Source: Chitinophagaceae bacterium (GTDB taxonomy: Bacteria > Bacteroidota > Bacteroidia > Chitinophagales > Chitinophagaceae). Taken from it: a stretch of 44,117 nucleotides of DNA. The translations under genes and the position numbers were made by a program. Location: the NCBI GenBank assembly GCA_947381435.1, contig CANCVE010000026.1, forward strand, positions 1-44,117, written 5' to 3'. Shown here piece by piece: positions 16,496 to 25,336 of the stretch. Each line of letters opens with the position of its first letter. Position 1 is the first letter of the stretch. The notes beneath the pieces were generated by a model. That model searched no databases. It saw nothing but the letters and a program-made list of their open reading frames with translations, and was not told where the DNA came from.

Positions 16496-18538
16496 TCAAT
16501 TAACAACCAAGTTCGCCCCACACACCTTTCCTTCAGTAGTTTGAACCCGCAAATGATAGATTCCCGAAGCCATACCAGTTAATAATAATACAGGATTACT
16601 AGCATCCTTAAAAGAAACAGTCTTTATCACCCTACCCAAATTATCAGTCATCTGAACAGAAATAATATGATTCCCAAGCACAGTCACTTTATCCTTACTA
16701 GGGTTCGGAAACACTGATAACTGATTACTGTTTACTGTAAACTGTACAGATACTATCTTGCTGTAACTAAATCCCCCATCCTTATCTACACTCTTTAATC
16801 TATAATAGTTAATGCCCAAGGTTGGATTGTTATCTTTAAAACTATACTCATTAGCACCACTGCCTATGGCTTTTACTGTACCTATGTCTGTAAAGGAACT
16901 ACCATCGGTACTGTGTTGAATAATGAAGTGGCTGGTGTTTAGTTCGGTGGAGGTGTGCCAATTGGTTTGGATGGATTTGTTATTTGTAGTAACTGTGAAG
17001 AAACTAATAGAGATTGGTAAATTTTTAGATGTATCTGAGGTTGCAATCTGAAATTTGCCCACAGCATTTTGATAGGTTAAATAAACATAATTGTTGATTG
17101 AATTGACGAAGGGATAACTAGTAATTGTCCCTGTATCGGGATTGTTGTATACAGAAAATCCCTGCCCAGTACCTGTGTATTGACCTATTTGGTACTTGCC
17201 ATATTTGTTTTGGAAAACTACAAAAAGTTTATTGTTTATAATCCTTAAATTTAAAACATCTTTATCAGTAATATCCTGACTATTATAAAGTGTAAAATTC
17301 GACCCGTCAAATTTCGTGAGAGCTAATTTCTTATTATTATTGCTATATTCAGCAGCAAACAAAGTGTCTTTGTAATCTATTAATTCATAGCTAGATTCCT
17401 TGCTGCCATTACTAGAAACACTAACAAAACCAAAGCCCCAACCATTATCAGGGTTGTTTAGAAGTTTTATCGTACTACCATCATATTCTGCAATATATCC
17501 AGATGGATTATACATAGAATCATAAACTTCGTAAGAACAATAAAGCTTATTATGCCATACAGTAGGAGACAACAAGTCAATATATCCGCCAGTAGAATCT
17601 GGATTATTTAGAACTGTAATTTTTTTTCCATCATACTTTGCCAAAAAATTTCCTCCACTCCCATACAATAAATAAAGGGCATTGTTGAAAACTGTAGGTT
17701 TATACCATTTTGTGTAGTACCAACCGTACCCTAATGGATCTGGAATAATACTTACTTTATTACCATCATACTTTGCAAATTGAGTACTATAAGAGCTGGA
17801 AGAATTATATAAAAAACAGATTTCATTATTAAAGGGAAGTAATTTATAATAAATTCCTCCCCCGCTGTCTGGATTGTTGATTATGGTTACTGAATTTCCA
17901 TCGTATTTAGCAAGATTTGTGCGATTGTTTTTTTCAATAACAAAATACATGATATTATTATAAACATTCAAGTCTCCATAGAATGTATTAAATTGGTTAG
18001 TTGTATCCTGTAAATTTACTAGAGATACATCAGTGCCATTATACTTGGCCAATTGTGTGTGACCATTTTTATCTGTGTAAGCATTATATAGATTGTTTTT
18101 ATAAGCAAGCATAATTGAATCTGGATTGTGTAGAAAATTAACATTGAAGCCTGCACCTGTATCAGGATTATTGAGCAAATAAACTTGATTGCCATCAAAC
18201 TTTGCCAAGCAGTTTTTGCCTAAAGTATCCTTATAAAAAAACAATAATGTATTGTTGAAGACAGAACTGCCATGAAAAATATTTATTGTTCCTGAATCTG
18301 GATTATTATATAGTTTGGTTGTAACACCATCAAATTGAGCTAATTGATATTTCCCCGAAGCGTTTTGGTAAGGTAAATAAAATTTACCATTAAACGTCCT
18401 GCTCCAATTCCCGGAAAATCCAATGCTTGTTGAATCAGGATTGGGTATAAGCTTAAGATTTTGCGCCTTCGCTTTAAACGCAAAGCTGCAAAGAATAATA
18501 ATAGTAGCTACGATGCATTTAGTCTTTAAAAGTTTCAT
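16496..18538 (-). CDS. T9SS-secreted protein with about ten ~50-residue repeats
   Basis: 680 residues from the ATG at 18538; an ATG two codons earlier (18544) is equally possible. The signal peptide ends AFKAKAQ. Residues ~25-500 are built from about ten repeats of the form LAKYDGNxVxxxNNPDSG followed by a hydrophobic NNxLYxxY strand pair. This looks like a beta-propeller-like surface domain, but no named family is recognised. The last ~170 residues hold a fibronectin-like linker (STELNTSHFIIQHSTDG) and the same T9SS type-A sorting module as the neighbours. The repeats vary enough that they are not recent duplications. Function unknown; by analogy a surface adhesin or binding protein. Confidence 0.85.
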   Translation of the reverse strand: MKLLKTKCIVATIIILCSFAFKAKAQNLKLIPNPDSTSIGFSGNWSRTFNGKFYLPYQNASGKYQLAQFDGVTTKLYNNPDSGTINIFHGSSVFNNTLLFFYKDTLGKNCLAKFDGNQVYLLNNPDTGAGFNVNFLHNPDSIMLAYKNNLYNAYTDKNGHTQLAKYNGTDVSLVNLQDTTNQFNTFYGDLNVYNNIMYFVIEKNNRTNLAKYDGNSVTIINNPDSGGGIYYKLLPFNNEICFLYNSSSSYSTQFAKYDGNKVSIIPDPLGYGWYYTKWYKPTVFNNALYLLYGSGGNFLAKYDGKKITVLNNPDSTGGYIDLLSPTVWHNKLYCSYEVYDSMYNPSGYIAEYDGSTIKLLNNPDNGWGFGFVSVSSNGSKESSYELIDYKDTLFAAEYSNNNKKLALTKFDGSNFTLYNSQDITDKDVLNLRIINNKLFVVFQNKYGKYQIGQYTGTGQGFSVYNNPDTGTITSYPFVNSINNYVYLTYQNAVGKFQIATSDTSKNLPISISFFTVTTNNKSIQTNWHTSTELNTSHFIIQHSTDGSSFTDIGTVKAIGSGANEYSFKDNNPTLGINYYRLKSVDKDGGFSYSKIVSVQFTVNSNQLSVFPNPSKDKVTVLGNHIISVQMTDNLGRVIKTVSFKDASNPVLLLTGMASGIYHLRVQTTEGKVCGANLVVN

Positions 18539-18623
18539 AAGCATTAATCGATAGTTTTTAAAATGAATTGTTTTTACAATATTAAGTAATGTTAATGATA
18601 TTGTGTAATTATGCTAAACAAAA

Positions 18624-18653
18624 AGTGCAGCCCTAAATGTTAGATGCTGCACT
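18624..18653 (-). terminator. Terminator of the ubiquitin-like protein gene
   Basis: AGTGCAGC (18624-18631) pairs with GCTGCACT (18646-18653). On the minus strand a T-run follows. Fourth copy of the hairpin seen at 7197, 14149 and 16433. Confidence 0.85.
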
Positions 18654-18684
18654 CTATTTAATATCAATTATAAATTGTTAATTA

Positions 18685-19782
18685 TCAATTAACCACAAGC
18701 CCCACTCCACTCACCATACCATCAGTAGTTTGCACGCGTAAATGATAGATGCCAGCAGGCATTCCAGATAAAGACAATACAGGGTTACTCGCATCCTTAA
18801 AAGAAACAATCTTTAGCACCCTTCCCAAATTATCCACCACCTGTACAGAAGCAATATGATTACCCTTAATAGTTACCCTCTCCTTTGCTGGGTTCGGAAA
18901 CACTGATAACTGATTACTGTTTACTGTAAACTGTACAGATACTATCTTGCTGTAACTAAATCCCCCATCCTTATCTACACTCTTTAATCTATAATAGTTA
19001 ATGCCATTTACTGGGTTGTTATCAGTAAACTGATACCCATTTGCCCCGCTTCCAAATGCTTTTACTGTACCTATGTCTGTAAACGAACTACCATCAATGC
19101 TGTGTTGGATGACAAAATGGTTAGTGTTAAGTTCGGTGGAAGTGTGCCAATTAATCAGGTTGCCATCCAGCTGTTTAGTAACAATAAAATTGGAATAAGC
19201 CAAGGAAAGTGGATTGGTTTTATAAACAATTTTAAAAGTATCCTTTTGATATATACCATAAGAACAACTATTCAATGCATACAAAATAACATCGATTGAA
19301 TCTGAAATATTTGGGGTAGTCCCTGAAAAAGTTTTAGTTGAAAAATCGTATCTTAACCAATTGGGTAATGATGTGCTATCTAAAGAAAGGGCGAAGGTTG
19401 AGTCAGGGAAATATTTAAAAATTGTATCATTAATAGTAAATCTAAACTTTTGATTCGATAACGTAACATAATCCTGTACACCATATTTATAGTTTGGGGT
19501 CCTTAAAAACAATTTTATTTTCGAGCCTGTTTGTATGTTGTAATCTGCAAGTGTTCTTCCATCTTCTAGTTGTTTATTTGCAAAACTTAAGGACATACAT
19601 TCAGGAGTATAACCTACTTTATCTTGAATCTTTGATTTAACAGCGTCGATTGTATCTGATGATTCCACATCGAGGGTAATTATTTCTCCAGTAATCAGTA
19701 ATACGTAGAGAGGCATTGAGAACCCAGATATTGACAATAGTGTAAGCATTAAAATAACACCACCTTTTTTTATACAATTCAT
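18685..19782 (-). CDS. T9SS-secreted protein with an N-terminal ubiquitin domain
   Basis: 365 residues. Residues 1-22 form a signal peptide (…[10 protein letters not shown]). Residues 23-94 align without gaps to ubiquitin residues 1-72; by hand 43 of 72 positions are identical, including KSKIQDK and [15 protein letters not shown]. Counterparts of ubiquitin K27, K29, K33 and K48 are kept; K6, K11 and K63 are replaced. The Ile44 patch is altered (I44 to Ser, H68 to Lys, V70 to Phe). The domain continues as LRTPNYKYG with no GlyGly end, so classical conjugation is not expected. Residues ~98-190 look like a cadherin-type/putative Ig domain ([15 protein letters not shown] ... [10 protein letters not shown]). 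The rest is the linker and T9SS type-A sorting module shared with the neighbours. It is therefore exported and probably surface-displayed. No E1, E2, E3 or deubiquitinase gene is seen nearby. Bacteroides fragilis is known to have an exported ubiquitin homologue; the T9SS fusion seen here differs from that. Confidence 0.9.
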   Translation of the reverse strand: MNCIKKGGVILMLTLLSISGFSMPLYVLLITGEIITLDVESSDTIDAVKSKIQDKVGYTPECMSLSFANKQLEDGRTLADYNIQTGSKIKLFLRTPNYKYGVQDYVTLSNQKFRFTINDTIFKYFPDSTFALSLDSTSLPNWLRYDFSTKTFSGTTPNISDSIDVILYALNSCSYGIYQKDTFKIVYKTNPLSLAYSNFIVTKQLDGNLINWHTSTELNTNHFVIQHSIDGSSFTDIGTVKAFGSGANGYQFTDNNPVNGINYYRLKSVDKDGGFSYSKIVSVQFTVNSNQLSVFPNPAKERVTIKGNHIASVQVVDNLGRVLKIVSFKDASNPVLSLSGMPAGIYHLRVQTTDGMVSGVGLVVN

Positions 19783-20210
19783 CTCTCTAAATTTTCTATT
19801 AAAATGTGAAAATAATGAATTGTTTTAGTAAGCAATTTTAATTGCATTTAGAATTTTGTTTAATAGAAATTGTAATTTCATAAAATTGAATACAAAGAGG
19901 CCTCTCCCTGTCATGCCGTTGGCGTCTCACATTTATTTATCTAATTCAAGATTAAATTGATTTCAGGGTATTTAAGATTGAAAGTATTAATCCTACACAT
20001 CCTTTAATCCTATAAATCTTGATTCAACAATTTTTTCATCTGAATCAATATTAAATAATTAGAAAGATTCATATTAAATACTTGCAGTAAAATCCTGTCG
20101 CATAATCAGTATTAAATAAGCTTTTTATTTGAGAAGATTCTTTATTTATCACGATAAAAAGTACCATCATTTTTCGTGATATCTAAATTCTCTAAAGAGA
20201 AGCACTCACA
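19783..20210. other. Gene-free divergent promoter region with short direct repeats
   Basis: Lies between the divergent ubiquitin-like gene and the type-B secreted protein. Three short similar blocks, CAATATTAAATAA (20046-20058), CATATTAAATA (20070-20080) and CAGTATTAAATAA (20107-20119), each follow a short GAATC-, GATT- or AATC-type stretch. They may be protein-binding sites or drift. Nothing coding was seen. Confidence 0.4.
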
Positions 20211-20441
20211 GACACAAGAGAAAGGTTCTCCGACACAAGAGAACGATTCTCCGACACAAGAGAACGATCCTCCGATACAAGAGAACGATACTCCGATACA
20301 AGAGAACGATACTCCGACACAAGAGAACGATACTCCGGCAAAAGAGAACGATCCTCCGACAAAAGAGAACGATACTCCGGCAAAAGAGAACAATACTCCG
20401 ACAAAAGAGAACGATACTCCGAGAAAAGAGGAAGACTCTCC
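20211..20441. repeat. 21-bp tandem array, 11 units
   Basis: Eleven head-to-tail units of 21 bp (starts 20211, 20232, 20253 and so on), with degenerate part-units on each side. The consensus is GACACAAGAGAACGATACTCC, with ACACAA/ACAAAA and CGATAC/CGATTC/CGATCC variants. Because 21 is a multiple of three, open frames run through it on both strands (for example QENDTPI repeats on the plus strand). None has a convincing start or end, and one would overlap the next gene by 77 bases, so they are judged non-coding. The array ends 95 bases before the start of the secreted protein at 20537. Confidence 0.93.
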
Positions 20442-20524
20442 GACAAAACGATCCCTTTTTATCTGTATATCAATCCGTATCTACGCCCATAAATACATTG
20501 TATGCTTTCTAATTTTATATACTT

Positions 20525-20532
20525 TAACTTCG
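20525..20532 (+). promoter_or_regulatory. Possible -7 element right before the type-B secreted protein
   Basis: TAACTTCG resembles the Bacteroidota -7 element TAnnTTTG with one change. Its last base is 4 bases before the ATG at 20537, so transcription would start at or next to the start codon (leaderless or nearly so). A -33 TTTG at the usual distance is not obvious. Confidence 0.3.
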
Positions 20533-20536
20533 CCCA

Positions 20537-22390
20537 ATGAAGGTTTGCATACTTATACTTGTGTTGTCACTTATTTTAATAATTACATTGAATACCAATG
20601 CACAATCTTGTAATTCAAGCATTGGAGATCCTGTCTTAAACGAAACATTTGGTTCTGGCACAAGCTCATACGGCCCACCATTAGATTACGGCATCACAAA
20701 CCTAATTTATCAAACAAAAGATTGTCCGTTGGATGGTTATTATTCTATCAGAAGCCTCACTTCTCACTGTTTTGATTGGGCTACTACAAGAGATCATACT
20801 GGTAATCCGAATGGTTATTTTATGCTAATCAATGCCTCGTTCGATCCTAGCGATTTCTACGTAAAAACAGTTTCTGGTTTATGTGGTGGCAATAACTATA
20901 AGTTTTCTGCGTGGATCATAAATATGGCAACGAAACCTCAGAAAATAAAACCTAACGTAACGTTTACAATCGAGCAAACCGACGGAAAAATACTTTCTAC
21001 TTATTCCACCGGCGATTTGCCCAATCTAGTGATTGAAGAGTGGAAGAACTTTTCTTTTTACTTTAATACGCCAATAGGCATTACAGATGTAGTATTGAGA
21101 ATGAGAAATAATGCCCCCGGAGGCAATGGTAATGATTTAGGACTAGATGATATTGTATTTCAAACAGTAGGACCTAGCATTACACCAACTATAGAAGGTG
21201 TTTCAGGAAAAACTATTTCACTGTGTAAATCTAAAATTCCTGCAATACTAAATTTAAGTTCTAAAGTAGAAAGTTGTTACAATCCTACTGATTATCAATG
21301 GCAACAAAGTGCTGATAAAGGTATTACTTGGACTGATATAGATGGTGCAACTGATACCTTTTTTAGCTATACAGCCAATACCGCAGGAAATTTTCAATTC
21401 AGATTATCAGTAGCACAAAAGGGCAACATGAGTAGCCTTACTTGTAGAGTACATTCAGCCCCGTTAAACGTAAATGTTACCGAGCCAAATACCATTATTA
21501 CCAAAGAAATATGTGAGGGAGAATCATTTTTAGGGTATAATAAATCAGGGATTTACATTGACAGTTTTGTAAATGCAAATGGTTGTGATAGCCTGAGAAC
21601 CCTCAATCTGAATGTACTTAAAGCACCCAAAGGAACGGATAGTATTGCAGGCAATACAATACTTTGCAAAGGGACTTCTACCCAACTAAAGGATGCAACA
21701 ACCGATGGTATTTGGAAGAGTGCAAATACAAATGTAGCTACCATAAATGATACAGGGTTAGTAACGGGTGTAGAAGCTGGCAAAACATCAATCCATTATT
21801 TAGTAACCAATATGTGTGGTGCCGATAGTTCAATAAAAACTGTGAATGTATTTGGTTCTCAATTGATTTATAAGACAGCTATAACTCATGATCCCACTTG
21901 TTTTTATCCTTTTTCTGGAAAGATTTCGGTAATAGCTACTGGCAGTGAAAAACCTTATTCTTTTCTTTGGGGAGATAGCATTTATACTGCACCATACAAT
22001 ATTGGAGGGGTAGGAGAAGGAGATTATAAAATTTATATTCGAAACAATATTGGCTGCTTGGTAGATAGTTTTCCTAATGTGAAAGTTAAGCTTAAAGATG
22101 ATGGCAGTTGCGATACATTGTATGTGCCAAATGGTTTTACTCCAACTAGTTTAAAAGGCAATAACCTTTTAAAACCTTTTGGAGGAGCGGCAACTATTAA
22201 AGATATAAAGTTTAAAGTTTTTAATAGATATGGCAATTTAATGTTCGAAAGCAATAACGTTTATGATGGTTGGGATGGACGAATAAATGGTACGCTGCAA
22301 AATAGCGGAGTGTATTTGTGGTACTTGGAATACACAGTAATGAGCGGATTGCGGAAGCATGCAAAGGGTACTTGCGTGTTGATACATTAG
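20537..22390 (+). CDS. T9SS type-B secreted protein with gliding-motility-associated C-terminal domain
   Basis: 617 residues, signal peptide 1-23 (…TLNTNAQ). Residues ~25-215 look like a jelly-roll domain ending in a conserved LGLDDIVF strand, common in extracellular Bacteroidota proteins. Ig-like strands follow (YQWQQSADKGITWTDIDGAT, ~255-315), then a bacterial Ig-like group 2 pattern (SANTNVATINDTGLVTGVEAG, ~395-430). The last ~85 residues (YVPNGFTPTSLKGNN ... FKVFNRYGNLMFES ... YDGWDGRINGTLQNSGVYLWYLEY) are the gliding-motility/CHU_C type-B sorting domain. The protein should leave the cell through T9SS and stay attached or be released. Ligand unknown. A 21-bp array lies just upstream. Confidence 0.88.
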   Translation: MKVCILILVLSLILIITLNTNAQSCNSSIGDPVLNETFGSGTSSYGPPLDYGITNLIYQTKDCPLDGYYSIRSLTSHCFDWATTRDHTGNPNGYFMLINASFDPSDFYVKTVSGLCGGNNYKFSAWIINMATKPQKIKPNVTFTIEQTDGKILSTYSTGDLPNLVIEEWKNFSFYFNTPIGITDVVLRMRNNAPGGNGNDLGLDDIVFQTVGPSITPTIEGVSGKTISLCKSKIPAILNLSSKVESCYNPTDYQWQQSADKGITWTDIDGATDTFFSYTANTAGNFQFRLSVAQKGNMSSLTCRVHSAPLNVNVTEPNTIITKEICEGESFLGYNKSGIYIDSFVNANGCDSLRTLNLNVLKAPKGTDSIAGNTILCKGTSTQLKDATTDGIWKSANTNVATINDTGLVTGVEAGKTSIHYLVTNMCGADSSIKTVNVFGSQLIYKTAITHDPTCFYPFSGKISVIATGSEKPYSFLWGDSIYTAPYNIGGVGEGDYKIYIRNNIGCLVDSFPNVKVKLKDDGSCDTLYVPNGFTPTSLKGNNLLKPFGGAATIKDIKFKVFNRYGNLMFESNNVYDGWDGRINGTLQNSGVYLWYLEYTVMSGLRKHAKGTCVLIH

Positions 22391-22506
22391 AAAAATAATG
22401 TCTGTTAATGGAAATATATTAAATTTCTGAAACTTGTTTTGCATTAATTTAACTAATCTTAGCCTTCTAACTATCGGTAAAAACATTTATTAATGCCTTA
22501 TACCTT

Positions 22507-22514
22507 TACTTTTG
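22507..22514 (+). promoter_or_regulatory. Candidate -7 element for lepB-cdd
   Basis: TACTTTTG fits TAnnTTTG exactly. It ends 18 bases before the lepB ATG at 22533. The matching -33 element is not clear, so this is a weak call. Confidence 0.4.
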
Positions 22515-22532
22515 TTTCTCTAAAAGATCAGT

Positions 22533-24068
22533 ATGGGTTTATTTTTATTTATTATCGGAGTAATTGGTTGGCATGTAGGAATGTATGGGCTTTTTAAAAA
22601 GGCTGGATTAAACCCGGTATTGGCATTAATTCCTTTCTATAATACATGGTTGATTGTTGGAAAATGTGGAATTAAAAAAGCATGGTTCTGGTTGCAGCTA
22701 ATTCCTATTGCCGGACAGTTTATTTCCATCTGGATTACCATTATTTTTGTTATGCACTTCAAACGTTTCAGTTTGTTAGATCATACATTGGTTACCTTGT
22801 TCCCTTTTGCTTATTTTCCTTTTTTAGGGTTTAATAAAACAGATAAATGGTATGGTAGTCAAGTTGTTGAGGCTTACAAGAAACCACAATCTAGAGAGTG
22901 GATTGATGCTGGGGTGTTTGCCGTAGTAGCTGCAACCCTTATCAGAACATTTGTTTTTGAAGCTTATGTAATTCCTACTGGGAGTATGGAGCGTACACTA
23001 TTAATCAACGATTTCCTGTTTGTTAGCAAAATGAGCTATGGTCCTCGTATTCCTATCACGCCGGTTTCGTTTCCTTTTGTGCACAATACCATGCCTGGTT
23101 CTATTACAACGCCTTCTTATATTAAGCAAATTCAGTTGCCTTATAAGCGTTTGCCGGGCTTTCAGGAAGTAAATAGAAATGATGTGGTGGTGTTTAATTT
23201 TCCTGCGGGAGATACCATCATTAATCTACCCGATTATGGTAGTAAACAGCCTTATTATGATGTTTTGAGAAATGTTTACAAAGGTAATAGAGATGCTTTA
23301 AACTCTGAGTTTCCTATTTTGGTACATCCTTTCGATAAAACAGATAACTATATCAAGCGTTGTGTGGCTGTAGGTGGAGATGTTCTTCAAGTAAAGAAAG
23401 GGGTATTATACATCAACAATGCGCCAGGATTTAAACCTGAGGCTTCTCAAACTGATTACATTTTAAATCTTAGTACAGGCTTTACAACTGAGTATTTAGA
23501 GAATGATTTGGGTATAAGAATATTAACCGATCCAGAGCATAATGTTCGTTATAACAAAGATGATGATTATGAAGAACAAGACAATACTGGTGTTGTTTGC
23601 AAGTTGAATCTTACTGTAGAAAATTATAATAAAGTAAAAGCTTTGCCCAATGTAAAGTCTATTACGCCAATTGTAGAAGAAGGTGTTAGTGGCGATATGT
23701 TCCCTTTTGATACTACTTACAATAAATGGAATAGGGATAATTATGGTCCAATTTATATTCCTAAAAAAGGTTCTTCCATTGCATTAAGTGCTCAGAATAT
23801 TTCTTTTTATAGAAGATTGATTACCAATTATGAAGGAAATACTTTAGAAGAGTCTAATGGCAAGTTTAATATCAACGGTAAGGAAACAACTACATACACT
23901 CCGAAATACAATTATTACTGGATGATGGGCGATAATAGACACCGTAGTCAAGATAGTCGTTATTGGGGTTTTGTTCCAGAAACACATGTTGTGGGTAAAG
24001 CTTCCCTTATTTGGTTTAGCTGGAATGATGGCCCACGTTTTAAACGCATATTCAAAGCAATAAATTAA
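22533..24068 (+). CDS. lepB: Signal peptidase I
   Basis: Inner-membrane serine protease that removes signal peptides from exported proteins. 511 residues. The first ~100 residues hold three or four membrane helices with NPVLALIPFYNTW, an extension seen in Bacteroidota enzymes; a further helix follows at ~124-145. The catalytic serine is S151 in IPTGSMERTL and the general base is K275 in YIKRCVAVGGD. The late MMGDNRHRSQDSRYWGFVP box is the family signature. Long insertions lie between the boxes (~170-270 and ~300-440), which explains the large size compared with ~320 residues in Escherichia coli. The cdd gene follows 20 bases later on the same strand, so the two are probably co-transcribed. 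The many secreted proteins in this window are presumably its substrates. Confidence 0.95.
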   Translation: MGLFLFIIGVIGWHVGMYGLFKKAGLNPVLALIPFYNTWLIVGKCGIKKAWFWLQLIPIAGQFISIWITIIFVMHFKRFSLLDHTLVTLFPFAYFPFLGFNKTDKWYGSQVVEAYKKPQSREWIDAGVFAVVAATLIRTFVFEAYVIPTGSMERTLLINDFLFVSKMSYGPRIPITPVSFPFVHNTMPGSITTPSYIKQIQLPYKRLPGFQEVNRNDVVVFNFPAGDTIINLPDYGSKQPYYDVLRNVYKGNRDALNSEFPILVHPFDKTDNYIKRCVAVGGDVLQVKKGVLYINNAPGFKPEASQTDYILNLSTGFTTEYLENDLGIRILTDPEHNVRYNKDDDYEEQDNTGVVCKLNLTVENYNKVKALPNVKSITPIVEEGVSGDMFPFDTTYNKWNRDNYGPIYIPKKGSSIALSAQNISFYRRLITNYEGNTLEESNGKFNINGKETTTYTPKYNYYWMMGDNRHRSQDSRYWGFVPETHVVGKASLIWFSWNDGPRFKRIFKAIN

Positions 24069-24088
24069 TATTAATTAAAGATTTTAGC

Positions 24089-24580
24089 ATGGCTGGATTA
24101 ACTAAACAATACACTTTCGATTACGAAGAATATAATTCAATTGATGATCTTTCTGCTGCTGATGCTCATTTGGTACTAGAAGCGCGCAAGGCTACAGAAA
24201 TTGCTTATGCACCCTACTCTAATTTTTTAGTTGGTGCTTATGCAGTGCTTAATTCGGGTGAGTTTATCAAAGGAAGCAACCAGGAGAATGCAAGTTATCC
24301 TGTTGGTGTTTGCGCCGAGAGGGCTTTACTAGCTTCTGTGGGGCAATTGTTTCCTAACGAACCGATTGTTAGCATGGCTATCAGCTATAATAATTTAAAC
24401 GGAGAAAGTAACCGTCCATTAAGCCCTTGTGGAATGTGCAGACAAGCATTGCAAGAATATGAAGGAAGGGTTCATCAACCAATAAGGCTCTTGTTAAGTG
24501 GTATGGAAGGCAAGGTTTATGTTATCAGTAAGTCTACCAATTTATTGCCATTCTCTTTTAGTGGAGACGATTTAAAGTAA
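24089..24580 (+). CDS. cdd: Cytidine deaminase
   Basis: Cytosolic pyrimidine-salvage enzyme that deaminates cytidine and deoxycytidine to the uridine forms. 163 residues. The zinc motif is complete: C75-A-E77 (VCAERALL), then P-C114-G-M-C117 (PCGMCRQAL). The substrate-side motifs YSNFLVGA and NQENASYP are also present. It lies 20 bases downstream of lepB and is followed by a bidirectional hairpin. Nothing unusual. Confidence 0.95.
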   Translation: MAGLTKQYTFDYEEYNSIDDLSAADAHLVLEARKATEIAYAPYSNFLVGAYAVLNSGEFIKGSNQENASYPVGVCAERALLASVGQLFPNEPIVSMAISYNNLNGESNRPLSPCGMCRQALQEYEGRVHQPIRLLLSGMEGKVYVISKSTNLLPFSFSGDDLK

Positions 24581-24606
24581 GATCATATTTTTATATAATA
24601 AGTTTC

Positions 24607-24641
24607 AAAGGGTCACTTCCAATTTTGGTAGTGACCTTTTT
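24607..24641. terminator. Bidirectional terminator between cdd and the AlkD-like gene
   Basis: GGTCACT (24611-24617) pairs with AGTGACC (24630-24636), with an A-run on the left and TTTTT on the right. It lies between two convergent genes and directly abuts the stop of the minus-strand gene. Confidence 0.85.
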
Positions 24642-25319
24642 CTATCCCAAATGTTTCATGGCTTCCCGTTTGCTAAGCGAGTGAAGTGGGTTATTAGCCA
24701 CAAAATCTATCACCCAATCTCTGTCTACTTTAGCATATTCCCTCAAAGCCCATCCAATGGCTTTTCTAACAAAGAATTCCTTGCTATCTGCTACTTGTAA
24801 TATGTGTTTAGCCAACAATTCACAATTTGTTTTCTTTCTGTAAGCCTTCTGAAAGATGATGCTACTTCGTTGAAGCCAAAAATTATCGCCTTCATTCCAA
24901 TGGGAAGTAATGCTGAGTTTATCAGGAAACAAGGCAAAATATTTGCCCACACAGGCTATGTTTAGGTTGTCTACAGAATCCCACCAACTATGGTTTAGTA
25001 AGCAGAACTCAATTAAATTAATGGTGTCTGTCGTCCAAAGTTTATGATAATGAGCCAATACATCAATAGCTGCATGATGATATTCTCTTTCTTCCAATGC
25101 CCAAAGGCTTTTAACGGTAGTAGTTACTGATTCTAAATTAGTTAAAGGAAATTGTTTGATTATGTCTTTGGTTCTGGCTCTTCTTTCGGCGGTTATTAAA
25201 CCAATAAAAGGAAAGTGGTGCTTCATGTAGGCCTTGTTTTTCTCCGCACGTTCAGCATCTGCTTTAGCTTCAAAGAAAGCCTTCATCGTTTCAATCAATA
25301 ATTGCTCATTATTTGCCAT
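24642..25319 (-). CDS. DNA alkylation repair protein (AlkD-like HEAT-repeat glycosylase)
   Basis: 225 residues, all-helical. SLWALEEREYHHAAIDVL and LLNHSWWDSVDNLN (W112, W113, D114, D117) match the AlkD family, in which a tryptophan/aspartate set contacts the alkylated base and the backbone. The C-terminal FVRKAIGWALREYAKVD motif is also characteristic. Family members excise N3- and N7-alkylated purines without base flipping (known for Bacillus AlkD). The gene precedes nothing on its own strand and follows ruvX by 17 bases, so the ruvX-alkD order may be an operon of two DNA-repair functions. Confidence 0.9.
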   Translation of the reverse strand: MANNEQLLIETMKAFFEAKADAERAEKNKAYMKHHFPFIGLITAERRARTKDIIKQFPLTNLESVTTTVKSLWALEEREYHHAAIDVLAHYHKLWTTDTINLIEFCLLNHSWWDSVDNLNIACVGKYFALFPDKLSITSHWNEGDNFWLQRSSIIFQKAYRKKTNCELLAKHILQVADSKEFFVRKAIGWALREYAKVDRDWVIDFVANNPLHSLSKREAMKHLG

Positions 25320-25336
25320 ATTTTTTTAAATCATTA

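Noticed and set aside
20176-20613. Plus-strand frame of 145 codons with QENDTPI repeats
   Set aside because: It is the 21-bp array read in frame. Opposite-strand frames are equally open, and its end overlaps the signal-peptide coding region of the real gene at 20537.
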